A stretch of 8,753 nt of DNA, from the NCBI GenBank assembly GCA_002432565.1, contig DJFP01000084.1:6195-14947 (forward strand), in the 5' to 3' direction. The stretch comes from Flavobacteriales bacterium UBA5869 (GTDB lineage: Bacteria; Bacteroidota; Bacteroidia; Flavobacteriales_D; Crocinitomicaceae). Positions 1 through 7,093 of this stretch are shown piece by piece. The notes below the pieces were generated by a model, which was not told the origin of the DNA, did no database searches, and saw nothing but the letters and a program-made list of their open reading frames with translations. Every line of letters starts with the position of its first letter. Within the stretch, counting starts at the first letter, position 1. A program made the translations under genes and the position numbers.

Positions 1-114
1 GGTGAGATGATTGATTGGGATGCACCTACAGGAGGTTATTTAATCCAGGGATGCGTTTCAAGCGGATATGTTGCGGGGAGGTCAATTGCAAAGCAATTGA
101 GTTCAATAGTTTAA
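1..114 (+). CDS. C-terminal fragment of a HI0933/BaiN-like FAD-dependent flavoprotein (5' end outside window)
   Basis: Reading frame 1 is open from the window edge to a TAA at 112-114, giving 37 residues. The piece [18 protein letters not shown] followed by SSGYVAG resembles the C-terminal signature of the HI0933/BaiN family (aminoacetone oxidase-like, NAD(P)/FAD-dependent oxidoreductases). In that family the conserved '[11 protein letters not shown]...S.G..AG' stretch helps bind the FAD. The family's usual length is about 400 residues, so roughly nine tenths of the gene lies upstream of the window. It is convergent with the SPOR-domain gene and has no evident functional link to the respiratory operon. 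The substrate is unknown; family members have been annotated for several unrelated reactions. The assignment rests on recalled motif similarity over a short piece. Confidence 0.8.
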   Translation, partial: GEMIDWDAPTGGYLIQGCVSSGYVAGRSIAKQLSSIV

Positions 115-172
115 AAAGTTCAACAGTTCAAACTGCTGGATTCAACTTTTTGAACATTTGAACCCTTTGAAC
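101..172. repeat. Cluster of GTTCAA/TTGAAC hexamers between convergent genes, possible bidirectional terminator
   Basis: GTTCAA occurs at 101-106, 118-123 and 126-131, and its reverse complement TTGAAC at 150-155, 158-163 and 167-172. A variant, ATTCAA, lies at 140-145. Bases 118-131 can pair with 150-163 with only the central two bases mismatched, giving an imperfect hairpin with an 18-base loop. An alternative pairing, 113-123 with 141-151, has one mismatch. The block overlaps the last codons of the flavoprotein gene and sits just before the stop of the convergent SPOR gene, the place for a shared terminator. The stem is AT-rich and weak, so terminator function is inference. Confidence 0.45.
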
Positions 173-177
173 ATTTT

Positions 178-558
178 CTACTGGTCTATCCGCGGCAAAT
201 TAATCTTTTCTTTTACGATAAAACCGGTCGGAAATTGTGCGGCAGTAGCAGTTTTAACCTTCTCGGCTTCCAGCTGCGTTCTGAAATCACCTACTTTTAA
301 AAAATAGTGTGGCGCAACGAATTCTACATAAGTGTCCACTTTGGGAAATTGTGCTGAAAAACGTGATCGGGAATCATCAATAACCGACTTGCTGGAATCA
401 AATGTCAATTGCAAACGGTATCCGATGATTTCAGAGGAAGATCCCTGACTTTGAGCATGCACCAAATCATCGATTCTACTGTCCTTTACAATAGTTACCT
501 GCGCATTTCCAAAGTAAGAAATACTAGTAAGGGCTGTTGCCAAAATCAATTTTTTCAT
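178..558 (-). CDS. Secreted SPOR-domain protein
   Basis: This 126-residue protein begins MKKLILATALTSISYFGNAQ, a typical signal peptide with likely cleavage after Ala19 (GNA|Q), so it should act in the periplasm. Residues about 46-122 fit a SPOR domain: a first strand YRLQLTF, then a helix reaching FPKVDTYV, then PHYFLKVGDF with RTQLEAEKVKT, and the closing strand TGFIVKEKINLP. SPOR domains bind peptidoglycan glycan strands lacking stem peptides, often at division sites. Small signal-peptide-plus-SPOR proteins of this build, with a 'KDSRIDDLV' type lead-in, are common in Bacteroidota. The gene points away from the act operon and towards the flavoprotein gene. No transmembrane anchor is present beyond the signal. 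The specific role is unknown; the family call is firm. Confidence 0.88.
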   Translation of the reverse strand: MKKLILATALTSISYFGNAQVTIVKDSRIDDLVHAQSQGSSSEIIGYRLQLTFDSSKSVIDDSRSRFSAQFPKVDTYVEFVAPHYFLKVGDFRTQLEAEKVKTATAAQFPTGFIVKEKINLPRIDQ

Positions 559-574
559 ATCCGGGAGCTTTTGA

Positions 575-582
575 CAAAGTTA
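575..582 (-). promoter_or_regulatory. Candidate Bacteroidota -7 element for the SPOR gene
   Basis: On the - strand these bases read TAACTTTG, an exact match to the Bacteroidota TAnnTTTG -7 consensus. Transcription would begin about 7 bases further on, leaving a leader of roughly ten bases before the ATG at 558. I see no good TTTG/TTG -33 element at the expected distance upstream, so the call rests on the -7 match alone. Confidence 0.35.
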
Positions 583-804
583 ACCGATTTTTTTTAGGTG
601 CTCGATTCATTCTGTATTTGCTGATTTCATTGAAAAAAATCATGCCAAAAAAACCTGCCGGAAACCCCTTAAAAGAACGTAAGTTGTAGCAAATTAGGGG
701 ATTGTTAAGAAATGTGAAAGAATTGAGTTATTTAGAATCATTTTAAATTAAAAAAACGGGCGCAGAAATTGTCATAAAACTGTCACAGAAACCCCTTATT
801 CTTC

Positions 805-812
805 TAAATTTG
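805..812 (+). promoter_or_regulatory. Candidate -7 promoter element of the act operon
   Basis: TAAATTTG matches the Bacteroidota -7 consensus TAnnTTTG exactly and lies about 70 bases before the actA ATG. Transcription would start near 819, giving a leader of about 60 bases. The -33 position is weak: TGT at 781-783 is about 21 bases upstream, whereas the consensus is TTTG/TTG. It is the best promoter candidate I found ahead of actA and would serve the whole operon, as no later gap is long enough for an obvious second promoter. Confidence 0.5.
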
Positions 813-881
813 CCATCGTCAATTGCTGTGTTAACATAGGGTTGGCAACTTATTTTAGAAACAAAAATATCTAATAATCAG

Positions 882-2216
882 ATGTTTAGAAGTATAAAAC
901 AATGGTGTGTCGGTGCGCTTTCAACAGTATTTGTTGTTGGTGCATTTGATAGTTTCGCTCAGGTTGATGGCGGAGCGTTATTTAAGGCGAAGTGCGCTAC
1001 ATGTCACTCTCCACACAAAGATGGTACGGGTCCGAAACTTTTTAAGGTCCGTGAAAAATGGGCTTCAGAAGGTGCGAAAGAAGGGTCTATCTATTTGTGG
1101 GTAGCGAACTGGAATGCTGCTGCTGCTGCGGATCCGTATGCGAAAAAAGTTTCTGGTGTAAAGCCAACGGCAATGAATACATTCCCGGATTTGGCTGGAA
1201 AAACCGAAGAAATTGATGCGATCTTTAATTGGGTTGACGAACAGCCTGATCCGGCTGCTGCTGTTGCGACAGGAGATGGCGCGGGTGCAGGTGCTGTCGG
1301 AGAAGTAGAAGAGGACGGACTTTCATGGGTTTGGATTCTGATGGGTGTTGTCTTTGCTGTAATTATTATGGCTGTTGGCGGTGTTCGTCGTCAGTTGAGA
1401 AATGCAACAAGAGAACATGAAGGTCAGGCTGTGAACGATGAGCTTTCATTCGGACAGGAATTCAAAGCATGGGCTTGGAAATACAAGCGTTATGTTGGTC
1501 TTGGAGGATTGGTGATAGTAATGTCTTTGATCGTTTCATTATTCCTTTCCCTTTATTCAATCGGAGTATTGGAAGATTATCAACCATCTCAGCCGATCGA
1601 ATTCCCGCATGATATTCACGCAGGAAAGAACGGGATCGATTGTAAGTATTGTCACAACTCTGCTGATAACGGAAAAACTGCAGGGATTCCAACAGTGAAC
1701 GTTTGTATGAACTGTCACAAGCAGATCAATGGAAATACTCCGGAACAACAAGAGAAAATCGCTAAGATTTATGCTGCTGCCGGTTACGATCCTGCAACTC
1801 AGAAATATTCCGGGAAAACAAAAGAGATTATCTGGAACAAAGTTCACGTTTTACCTGATCACGTTTACTTCAACCACCAGCAGCACGTAGTTGCAGGGCA
1901 GGTAGATTGTAAGCAGTGTCACGGTGATATGACAAAAATGAATGAAACTGCTAAAGTTCAGCCGGTTTCCGAATTGAACAAGGTCGAAGGTAATGTTCCG
2001 TTGACGAAAGCGACTTTGACAATGGGATGGTGTATCGAATGTCACGCTGAGAAAGAAATTTCTTCAGGGTCATTGGATTCAAAAGGAAGCAATTATTACA
2101 ATGAAATACATAACCGTTTGTTAAAAGACAGAAAATTATACAACAAGTTCCTTGAGGACAAGAAAATAACGGTTAAAGAATTAGGTGGTTGGGAATGTGC
2201 TAAATGTCACTATTAA
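882..2216 (+). CDS. actA: Alternative complex III subunit ActA: mono-haem plus pentahaem cytochrome c
   Basis: ActA is the haem-c electron-transfer subunit of the menaquinol:cytochrome c oxidoreductase ACIII. This 444-residue protein opens with a signal-like segment (cleavage likely after Ala26, SFA|Q). A class I mono-haem cytochrome c domain follows, with C38-C41-H42 and Met98 as candidate sixth ligand. After an Ala/Gly-rich acidic linker (about 124-146) come two transmembrane helices (about 148-168 and 204-227). The loop between them contains RRQLR and KYKR, so it should be cytoplasmic, placing both haem domains in the periplasm. The C-terminal domain carries five more CxxCH motifs, starting at C254, C275, C343, C384 and C439; the last lies two residues from the end. 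The best-known ActA, from Rhodothermus marinus, is described as pentahaem, so the N-terminal domain is an addition relative to it. The first gene of the operon, it lies 27 bases before actB. The start has an A-rich leader and no clear Shine-Dalgarno. Confidence 0.93.
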   Translation: MFRSIKQWCVGALSTVFVVGAFDSFAQVDGGALFKAKCATCHSPHKDGTGPKLFKVREKWASEGAKEGSIYLWVANWNAAAAADPYAKKVSGVKPTAMNTFPDLAGKTEEIDAIFNWVDEQPDPAAAVATGDGAGAGAVGEVEEDGLSWVWILMGVVFAVIIMAVGGVRRQLRNATREHEGQAVNDELSFGQEFKAWAWKYKRYVGLGGLVIVMSLIVSLFLSLYSIGVLEDYQPSQPIEFPHDIHAGKNGIDCKYCHNSADNGKTAGIPTVNVCMNCHKQINGNTPEQQEKIAKIYAAAGYDPATQKYSGKTKEIIWNKVHVLPDHVYFNHQQHVVAGQVDCKQCHGDMTKMNETAKVQPVSELNKVEGNVPLTKATLTMGWCIECHAEKEISSGSLDSKGSNYYNEIHNRLLKDRKLYNKFLEDKKITVKELGGWECAKCHY

Positions 2217-2243
2217 TCAATCCAGAACAGTAGAACAAAGATT

Positions 2244-5200
2244 ATGGCTATGTCAAAAAAATATTGGAAAGGTCTTGATGAATTGCATGAAACGCCTGCA
2301 TTCATTGAGTCAAGAGACCAGGAGTTTTCTCCGTCTGTTTCTGTTGACGAATTCTTAGGTGATGATCAACTTGCTGAAACATCTACGGCACGTCGTGACT
2401 TCTTGAAATTCTTGGGATTCAGTGTTGCAGCTGCTACAGTTGCTGCATGTGAAGCGCCGGTTACAAAAGCTATTCCTTACGTTGTTAAACCGGAAAACGT
2501 AACACCGGGTGTTGCAACCTGGTATGCTTCCACGTATTACGATGGAAATGCTTACGCAAGTATTGTTGTTAAAACACGTGAAGGTCGACCTATTTATATT
2601 AAAGGAAACCGTGATTTCGGATTTACACAGGGAGCTCTGACTCCTCAGATCGTTTCATCCGTTCTTTCACTTTACGATAATGCTCGTTTAAAAACAGCGC
2701 AGGCTAAAGGCGGAAAAGATATTTCATGGGATAAGTTGGATGGAGCTGTAAAAGCTGCATTGGCTGATATCAAGAAATCAAACGGTAAAGTTGCTTTCGT
2801 TGCAAATTCAGTAATTTCTCCTTCTATGCAGGGTGCAATCGTAGACTTGTCTACAAGTATCTACGGAGAAGTGAAAGATGCAAACGGAATGGCAACTGTT
2901 CACCCGAACTTTAACTTTATTCAATACGACGCAATTTCTTACGCCGGAATGCGTGAGGCTAACCTGGAGTCATTCGGAATGCGTGCTATTCCTGATTATG
3001 ATTTCACGCAGGCTAAAACAATCGTTAGTATTGGTGCAGATTTCTTGTCAACCTGGTTGCTTGGAAATGCTTTCTCAGCTGATTACGGAAAACGCCGTAA
3101 CCCGGACGGAGAATGGATGAGCAAACACTTCCAGTTCGAATCAACAATGTCTATCACTGGTTCAAACGCAGATTACCGCGGAATGATCAAACCTAGTGAG
3201 CAGGCAAATGTATTGGCTTATATCCTTGGTAAATTCGGGGTGAATGCAGGAGTTTCTTCTGCTCTTCCGAAAGAAGCGCAAGCGGTTGCTAATCAGGCTG
3301 TAAAAGCATTGAAAGCTTCCAAAGGAATGTCAGTGGTTGTTTCCGGTTCCAATAACAAAGCGATTCAGATCTTGACTAACAAACTGAACAGCGTATTGGG
3401 AGCTTACGGAAAAACAATCCTTTTCGATAAGCAGTTACAAATGTTCCAATCCGAAGATGCAAAAATGCAGAAATTGGTTTCTGATGTTATCGCAGGGAAA
3501 GGACCGGATGCGGTATTCTTCTTAGGAACAAACCCTGTTTACAACTTACCGAATGGTAAAGCGTTTGCAGCGGCACTTGAAAATGTAAAACTAAGCCTTT
3601 CATTATCCGGATACGGAGATGAAACAGCTACAAAATGTACATACATTGCTCCTGACCACCATGCATTAGAGTCATGGATGGATTACAATCCGAAAGCAGG
3701 TCATTATGCAATCGCACAGCCTACAATCCGTCCGTTATTCGATACAGCTTCAGCTATGGAGTCTCTATTGGTTTGGGCAGGAAAGAAAAATCGTGGAGGA
3801 AAAGATTCACGTGTAGCATACGAATACATTCAAAAGAATTGGGAAATGTATGGTTTCCCAATGCAGACAAAATACACGGATTTCAATACGTACTGGGAAA
3901 TGGCTATTCACAATAGCTGTAACGAAGATTTCGTAATGCCGGGTGCTCCTGTAGCGTTCAATGACGCTGCTATGGGTAAAGTAGCAGGTAAATTACCGAA
4001 ATCAGGTTCTCTTGAAGTTGTATTGTACCAAAAAGCAGGTATCGGAAACGGAGATATGGCTGGTAACCCATGGTTGCAAGAGATGCCGGACCCGATTTCC
4101 AAAGTGACTTGGGATAACTACATCACCATGTCGCCTGAGACAATGAGAAAAGAAGGTTACGCAACAACTTTCGACCAGGAGAACGGATTGAACATGGCAA
4201 CTGTAAAAGTTGATGGTGAATCAATCACGCTTCCTGTTTATCCTTCACCGGGACAAGCTGCGGGTACTATCGGTATCGCTCTTGGATACGGACGTGGAGA
4301 AGGAAACGAAAACATCGGTAACGCGGCATTCGTAACAAAGCAATACGGAGGTTTCGAAACAGATGCTAAAGGTAACCGCGTATCAGTTGGTAAAAATGCA
4401 TTCCGTTTCCTTACATGGGAGAATGGAACTTACCAAAACAACGTGGTTGGTTCCATTGCAAAAGCAGGAAACGACCTTTATCCGATCGCAGCAACGCAAA
4501 TTCACCATACGGTAATGTCCCGTAACTCTATCGTTAGAGAAACAACTTTGGATATTTACCAAAATGAAGAGCCTGGAGCTTACAACCACAAGCACGTGTT
4601 ACATACACATGAAGGTGAAGTTCCGATCTCTGAATTTGATTTGTGGGATGCGCATCCGGTAGAAAATATCGGTCACCGTTGGGGAATGACAATCGACTTG
4701 AACCAGTGTTTTGGTTGTGGTGTTTGTATCATTGCTTGTCAGGCTGAAAACAATATTCCGGTAGTTGGAAAAGACGAAGTACGCAGAGGTCGTGAAATGC
4801 ACTGGTTGCGTATCGACCGTTACTTTGCTTCCAGCGAAGAAGCAGCAGTAGGAACACGTAAAGATCCTGTTCTTGGACATTTGGATTACGTAGAATCTGA
4901 AATCCCTACTGCAAACCCGGCTGTGGTTCACATGCCGATGATGTGTCAGCAGTGTAACCACGCTCCGTGTGAAACGGTTTGTCCGGTTGCTGCAACAACA
5001 CACTCCAATGAAGGATTAAACCAAATGACTTATAACCGTTGTATCGGTACTCGTTACTGTGCTAACAACTGTCCTTACAAGGTTCGTCGTTTCAACTGGT
5101 TTAACTACCCATCTTATAAGAAGTTTACAGAGATCAACCCTGCTCAGGACGATTTAGGACGTATGGTATTGAACCCTGATGTTACAGTTCGTACACGCGG

Positions 5201-5570
5201 TGTGATGGAGAAATGTTCATTCTGTGTTCAGAAGATCCAATCTGTAAAACTAGAAGCTAAGGTTCAAAACCGTACGGTTCAGGATAGCGACTTCGAATCT
5301 GCTTGTTCAGATGCGTGTCCTGCAGGAGCAATCGTATTTGGTGACTGGAATGATGTAAACTCTAAGATCCGCAAAGTATCCGGAGATAAGCGTTCATACC
5401 AGGCTTTGGAAGAAGTAGGAGTGAAACCGAATGTTTGGTACCAGGTTAAAGTTCGTAACAACGACAATACGGAATTGGACAGATTGGTTGCAGAAGCTAA
5501 GAAAGAAGAAGCTGCTGCTCACCATGGTGGACACCACGCAGGAAAACATGAAAGTAAGTCAAATCATTAA
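2244..5570 (+). CDS. actB: Alternative complex III subunit ActB: degenerate molybdopterin-type domain fused to a four-cluster Fe-S domain
   Basis: ActB is the large periplasmic subunit carrying electrons from the membrane quinol site to the haems. The 1108-residue protein starts with an extended N-terminus containing KKYWKGLDEL, then a Tat motif ARRDFLK (Arg50-Arg51), a hydrophobic stretch and a lipobox-like VAAC (Cys69). Residues about 75-780 resemble a molybdopterin oxidoreductase catalytic domain. Between Cys69 and the C-terminal motifs I see only isolated cysteines (465, 559), so the usual N-terminal 4Fe-4S site is absent, as expected of ActB, which binds no Mo cofactor. The NrfC/PsrB-like part has motifs C822-C825-C828-C832, C901-C904-C909-C913, C933-(T936)-C939-C943 and C991-C994...C1021-C1025. 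The third lacks one cysteine, consistent with one 3Fe-4S and three 4Fe-4S clusters. The last 16 residues are His-rich. A second ATG at codon 3 could also be the start. Confidence 0.96.
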   Translation: MAMSKKYWKGLDELHETPAFIESRDQEFSPSVSVDEFLGDDQLAETSTARRDFLKFLGFSVAAATVAACEAPVTKAIPYVVKPENVTPGVATWYASTYYDGNAYASIVVKTREGRPIYIKGNRDFGFTQGALTPQIVSSVLSLYDNARLKTAQAKGGKDISWDKLDGAVKAALADIKKSNGKVAFVANSVISPSMQGAIVDLSTSIYGEVKDANGMATVHPNFNFIQYDAISYAGMREANLESFGMRAIPDYDFTQAKTIVSIGADFLSTWLLGNAFSADYGKRRNPDGEWMSKHFQFESTMSITGSNADYRGMIKPSEQANVLAYILGKFGVNAGVSSALPKEAQAVANQAVKALKASKGMSVVVSGSNNKAIQILTNKLNSVLGAYGKTILFDKQLQMFQSEDAKMQKLVSDVIAGKGPDAVFFLGTNPVYNLPNGKAFAAALENVKLSLSLSGYGDETATKCTYIAPDHHALESWMDYNPKAGHYAIAQPTIRPLFDTASAMESLLVWAGKKNRGGKDSRVAYEYIQKNWEMYGFPMQTKYTDFNTYWEMAIHNSCNEDFVMPGAPVAFNDAAMGKVAGKLPKSGSLEVVLYQKAGIGNGDMAGNPWLQEMPDPISKVTWDNYITMSPETMRKEGYATTFDQENGLNMATVKVDGESITLPVYPSPGQAAGTIGIALGYGRGEGNENIGNAAFVTKQYGGFETDAKGNRVSVGKNAFRFLTWENGTYQNNVVGSIAKAGNDLYPIAATQIHHTVMSRNSIVRETTLDIYQNEEPGAYNHKHVLHTHEGEVPISEFDLWDAHPVENIGHRWGMTIDLNQCFGCGVCIIACQAENNIPVVGKDEVRRGREMHWLRIDRYFASSEEAAVGTRKDPVLGHLDYVESEIPTANPAVVHMPMMCQQCNHAPCETVCPVAATTHSNEGLNQMTYNRCIGTRYCANNCPYKVRRFNWFNYPSYKKFTEINPAQDDLGRMVLNPDVTVRTRGVMEKCSFCVQKIQSVKLEAKVQNRTVQDSDFESACSDACPAGAIVFGDWNDVNSKIRKVSGDKRSYQALEEVGVKPNVWYQVKVRNNDNTELDRLVAEAKKEEAAAHHGGHHAGKHESKSNH

Positions 5571-5590
5571 TTGCTTAAAATTAAAGTCTA

Positions 5591-7084
5591 ATGCATAAGG
5601 AAGCTGCAATTCGTGAACCCCTCATATTAGGTCACAAGACGTATCACGAGATTACCGAGGACGTATGTAAACCGATTGAGGATAAAGCACCGCGCATGTG
5701 GTACATTTTATTCGGTATCGCTTTAGTTATCGGATTATACGGAGTAGGATGTATCTTTTACTTGTTAGGAACAGGTATCGGAGTTTGGGGTCTTAACAAG
5801 ACCATTGGTTGGGCTTGGGATATTACCAACTTCGTTTGGTGGGTAGGTATCGGTCACGCTGGAACCCTGATCTCAGCCGTATTGTTATTGTTCCGTCAAA
5901 AATGGAGAATGGCGATTAACCGTTCTGCTGAGGCGATGACAATCTTCGCAGTATTCATGGCAGGTTTGTTCCCGCTGATCCACATGGGTCGTTTATGGGT
6001 AGGTTACTGGACTCTTCCATTGCCAAACCATTTCGGTTCATTATGGGTTAACTTCAACTCACCGCTATTATGGGACGTATTTGCGATCTCTACATATCTT
6101 TCCGTATCACTGGTTTTCTGGTACATCGGTTTGATCCCTGATTTCGCTACGATCCGTGACCGTGTTAAGAAGCCGATTCCAAAGAAAATGTATTCAATCC
6201 TTTCTTTCGGTTGGTCAGGACGTGCTAAGCACTGGAACCGTTTCGAATTGGTTTCCCTGGTACTTGCAGGTGTTGCTACACCACTTGTATTCTCGGTTCA
6301 CTCGATTGTATCCTTTGACTTTGCTACATCGGTTATCCCTGGATGGCATACCACTATCTTCCCTCCGTACTTCGTTGCAGGAGCGGTATTCTCCGGATTC
6401 GCGATGGTACAAACGCTTCTTTTGGTGATGCGTAAGGCGATGAAATTGGAAGCTTACATCCACACGAAGCACGTAGAGTACATGAACATCGTAATCATGG
6501 TTACAGGTTCGATCGTAGGTACGGCATATATCACCGAGTTATTTATTTCCTGGTATTCAGGTGTTGAATACGAAGCATACGCATTCTTCAACAGAGCAAC
6601 AGGACCATACTGGTGGGCTTACTGGGCGATGATGACATGTAACGTGGTTTCTCCACAGTTGATGTGGTTCAAAAAATTACGCAGAAGTTTATTGTTTACA
6701 TTCATCATCTCGATTGTTGTAAACATCGGTATGTGGTTCGAGCGTTACGTAATTATCGTTACCTCCATCCACCGCGATTACTTACCTTCTTCCTGGTCTA
6801 TGCACTACCCGAGTCACATCGACTTAGGCGTATATATCGGAACGATCGGTCTGTTCTTCGTATTCTTCTTATTGTTTGCTCGTTTCTTCCCGGTATTGGC
6901 GTTGAACGAATTGAAAACAATCTTGAAATCATCCGGTGAATCTTATAAGAACGATACCGCTCCGGTTCACCCTTATTTTGCAAAAAACGGTCATGGTAGC
7001 CACGGACACGATCATGGACCGGATTCAGGCACTGGACATGCTGACCCTAATGCGGAAGGCACAAACGATATTAACAATCATTAA
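5591..7084 (+). CDS. actC: Alternative complex III subunit ActC: NrfD/PsrC-like integral membrane quinol-binding subunit
   Basis: ActC is the polytopic subunit where menaquinol is thought to be oxidised on the periplasmic side, next to ActB. The 497-residue protein shows about ten hydrophobic helices by eye: 36-60, 79-100, 115-134, 159-182, 217-241, 258-280, 298-320, 338-358, 367-390 and 413-436. This matches the ten-helix ACIII form of the NrfD family rather than the eight of shorter NrfD proteins. Recognisable family stretches include WWVGIGHAGTLISA, PLIHMGRLW, HSIVSFDFA and PGWHTTIFPPYFVAGA. The N-terminus (HKTYHEITEDV) is hydrophilic. The C-terminal tail from about residue 460 is rich in His, Gly and Asp (HGSHGHDHG) and not expected to be membrane-embedded. 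It lies 20 bases after actB and 9 before actD, so cotranscription is near certain. The start codon is preceded by an A/T-rich leader with no clear ribosome site. Confidence 0.96.
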   Translation: MHKEAAIREPLILGHKTYHEITEDVCKPIEDKAPRMWYILFGIALVIGLYGVGCIFYLLGTGIGVWGLNKTIGWAWDITNFVWWVGIGHAGTLISAVLLLFRQKWRMAINRSAEAMTIFAVFMAGLFPLIHMGRLWVGYWTLPLPNHFGSLWVNFNSPLLWDVFAISTYLSVSLVFWYIGLIPDFATIRDRVKKPIPKKMYSILSFGWSGRAKHWNRFELVSLVLAGVATPLVFSVHSIVSFDFATSVIPGWHTTIFPPYFVAGAVFSGFAMVQTLLLVMRKAMKLEAYIHTKHVEYMNIVIMVTGSIVGTAYITELFISWYSGVEYEAYAFFNRATGPYWWAYWAMMTCNVVSPQLMWFKKLRRSLLFTFIISIVVNIGMWFERYVIIVTSIHRDYLPSSWSMHYPSHIDLGVYIGTIGLFFVFFLLFARFFPVLALNELKTILKSSGESYKNDTAPVHPYFAKNGHGSHGHDHGPDSGTGHADPNAEGTNDINNH

Positions 7085-7093
7085 TAGAGAAAC

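Larger units (their letters stand above)
559..881. other. Divergent intergenic region between the SPOR gene and actA
   Basis: This 323-base AT-rich stretch contains no plausible coding frame. It separates two divergent genes and so must hold both promoters. Visible elements are the -7 candidates at 575-582 (- strand) and 805-812 (+ strand), and two TGTCA pentamers at 770-774 and 781-785, one helical turn apart. There is also a weak CCCC/GGGG pairing (665-668 with 697-700) around an A-rich loop. I see no tRNA, riboswitch or small RNA that I can support. The long distance upstream of the operon promoter leaves room for a regulator site, but none is recognisable. Confidence 0.6.

Noticed and set aside
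409..597. 62-codon + strand frame overlapping the SPOR gene
   Set aside because: It is the complement of a well-supported SPOR protein and has no recognisable features of its own.
665..700. CCCC/GGGG hairpin in the intergenic region
   Set aside because: Only four to five pairs with a loop of nearly 30 bases; no U-run and no conserved RNA motif.
1115..1129. (TGC)5 tandem repeat in actA
   Set aside because: It is an in-frame Ala run (residues 79-83) within the mono-haem domain, too short to treat as a slippage switch.
4599..5003. 134-codon open frame on the - strand inside actB
   Set aside because: It lies opposite the conserved Fe-S region of actB, has a Cys/Thr/Phe/Ser-rich composition typical of antisense shadows, and resembles no family I know.
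2244..5570. ActB as an active molybdopterin oxidoreductase (for example polysulfide or tetrathionate reductase)
   Set aside because: The N-terminal Fe-S cysteine motif is absent, the catalytic and Fe-S domains are fused in one chain, and the neighbours are ActA, ActC, ActD and ActE, which together define ACIII.
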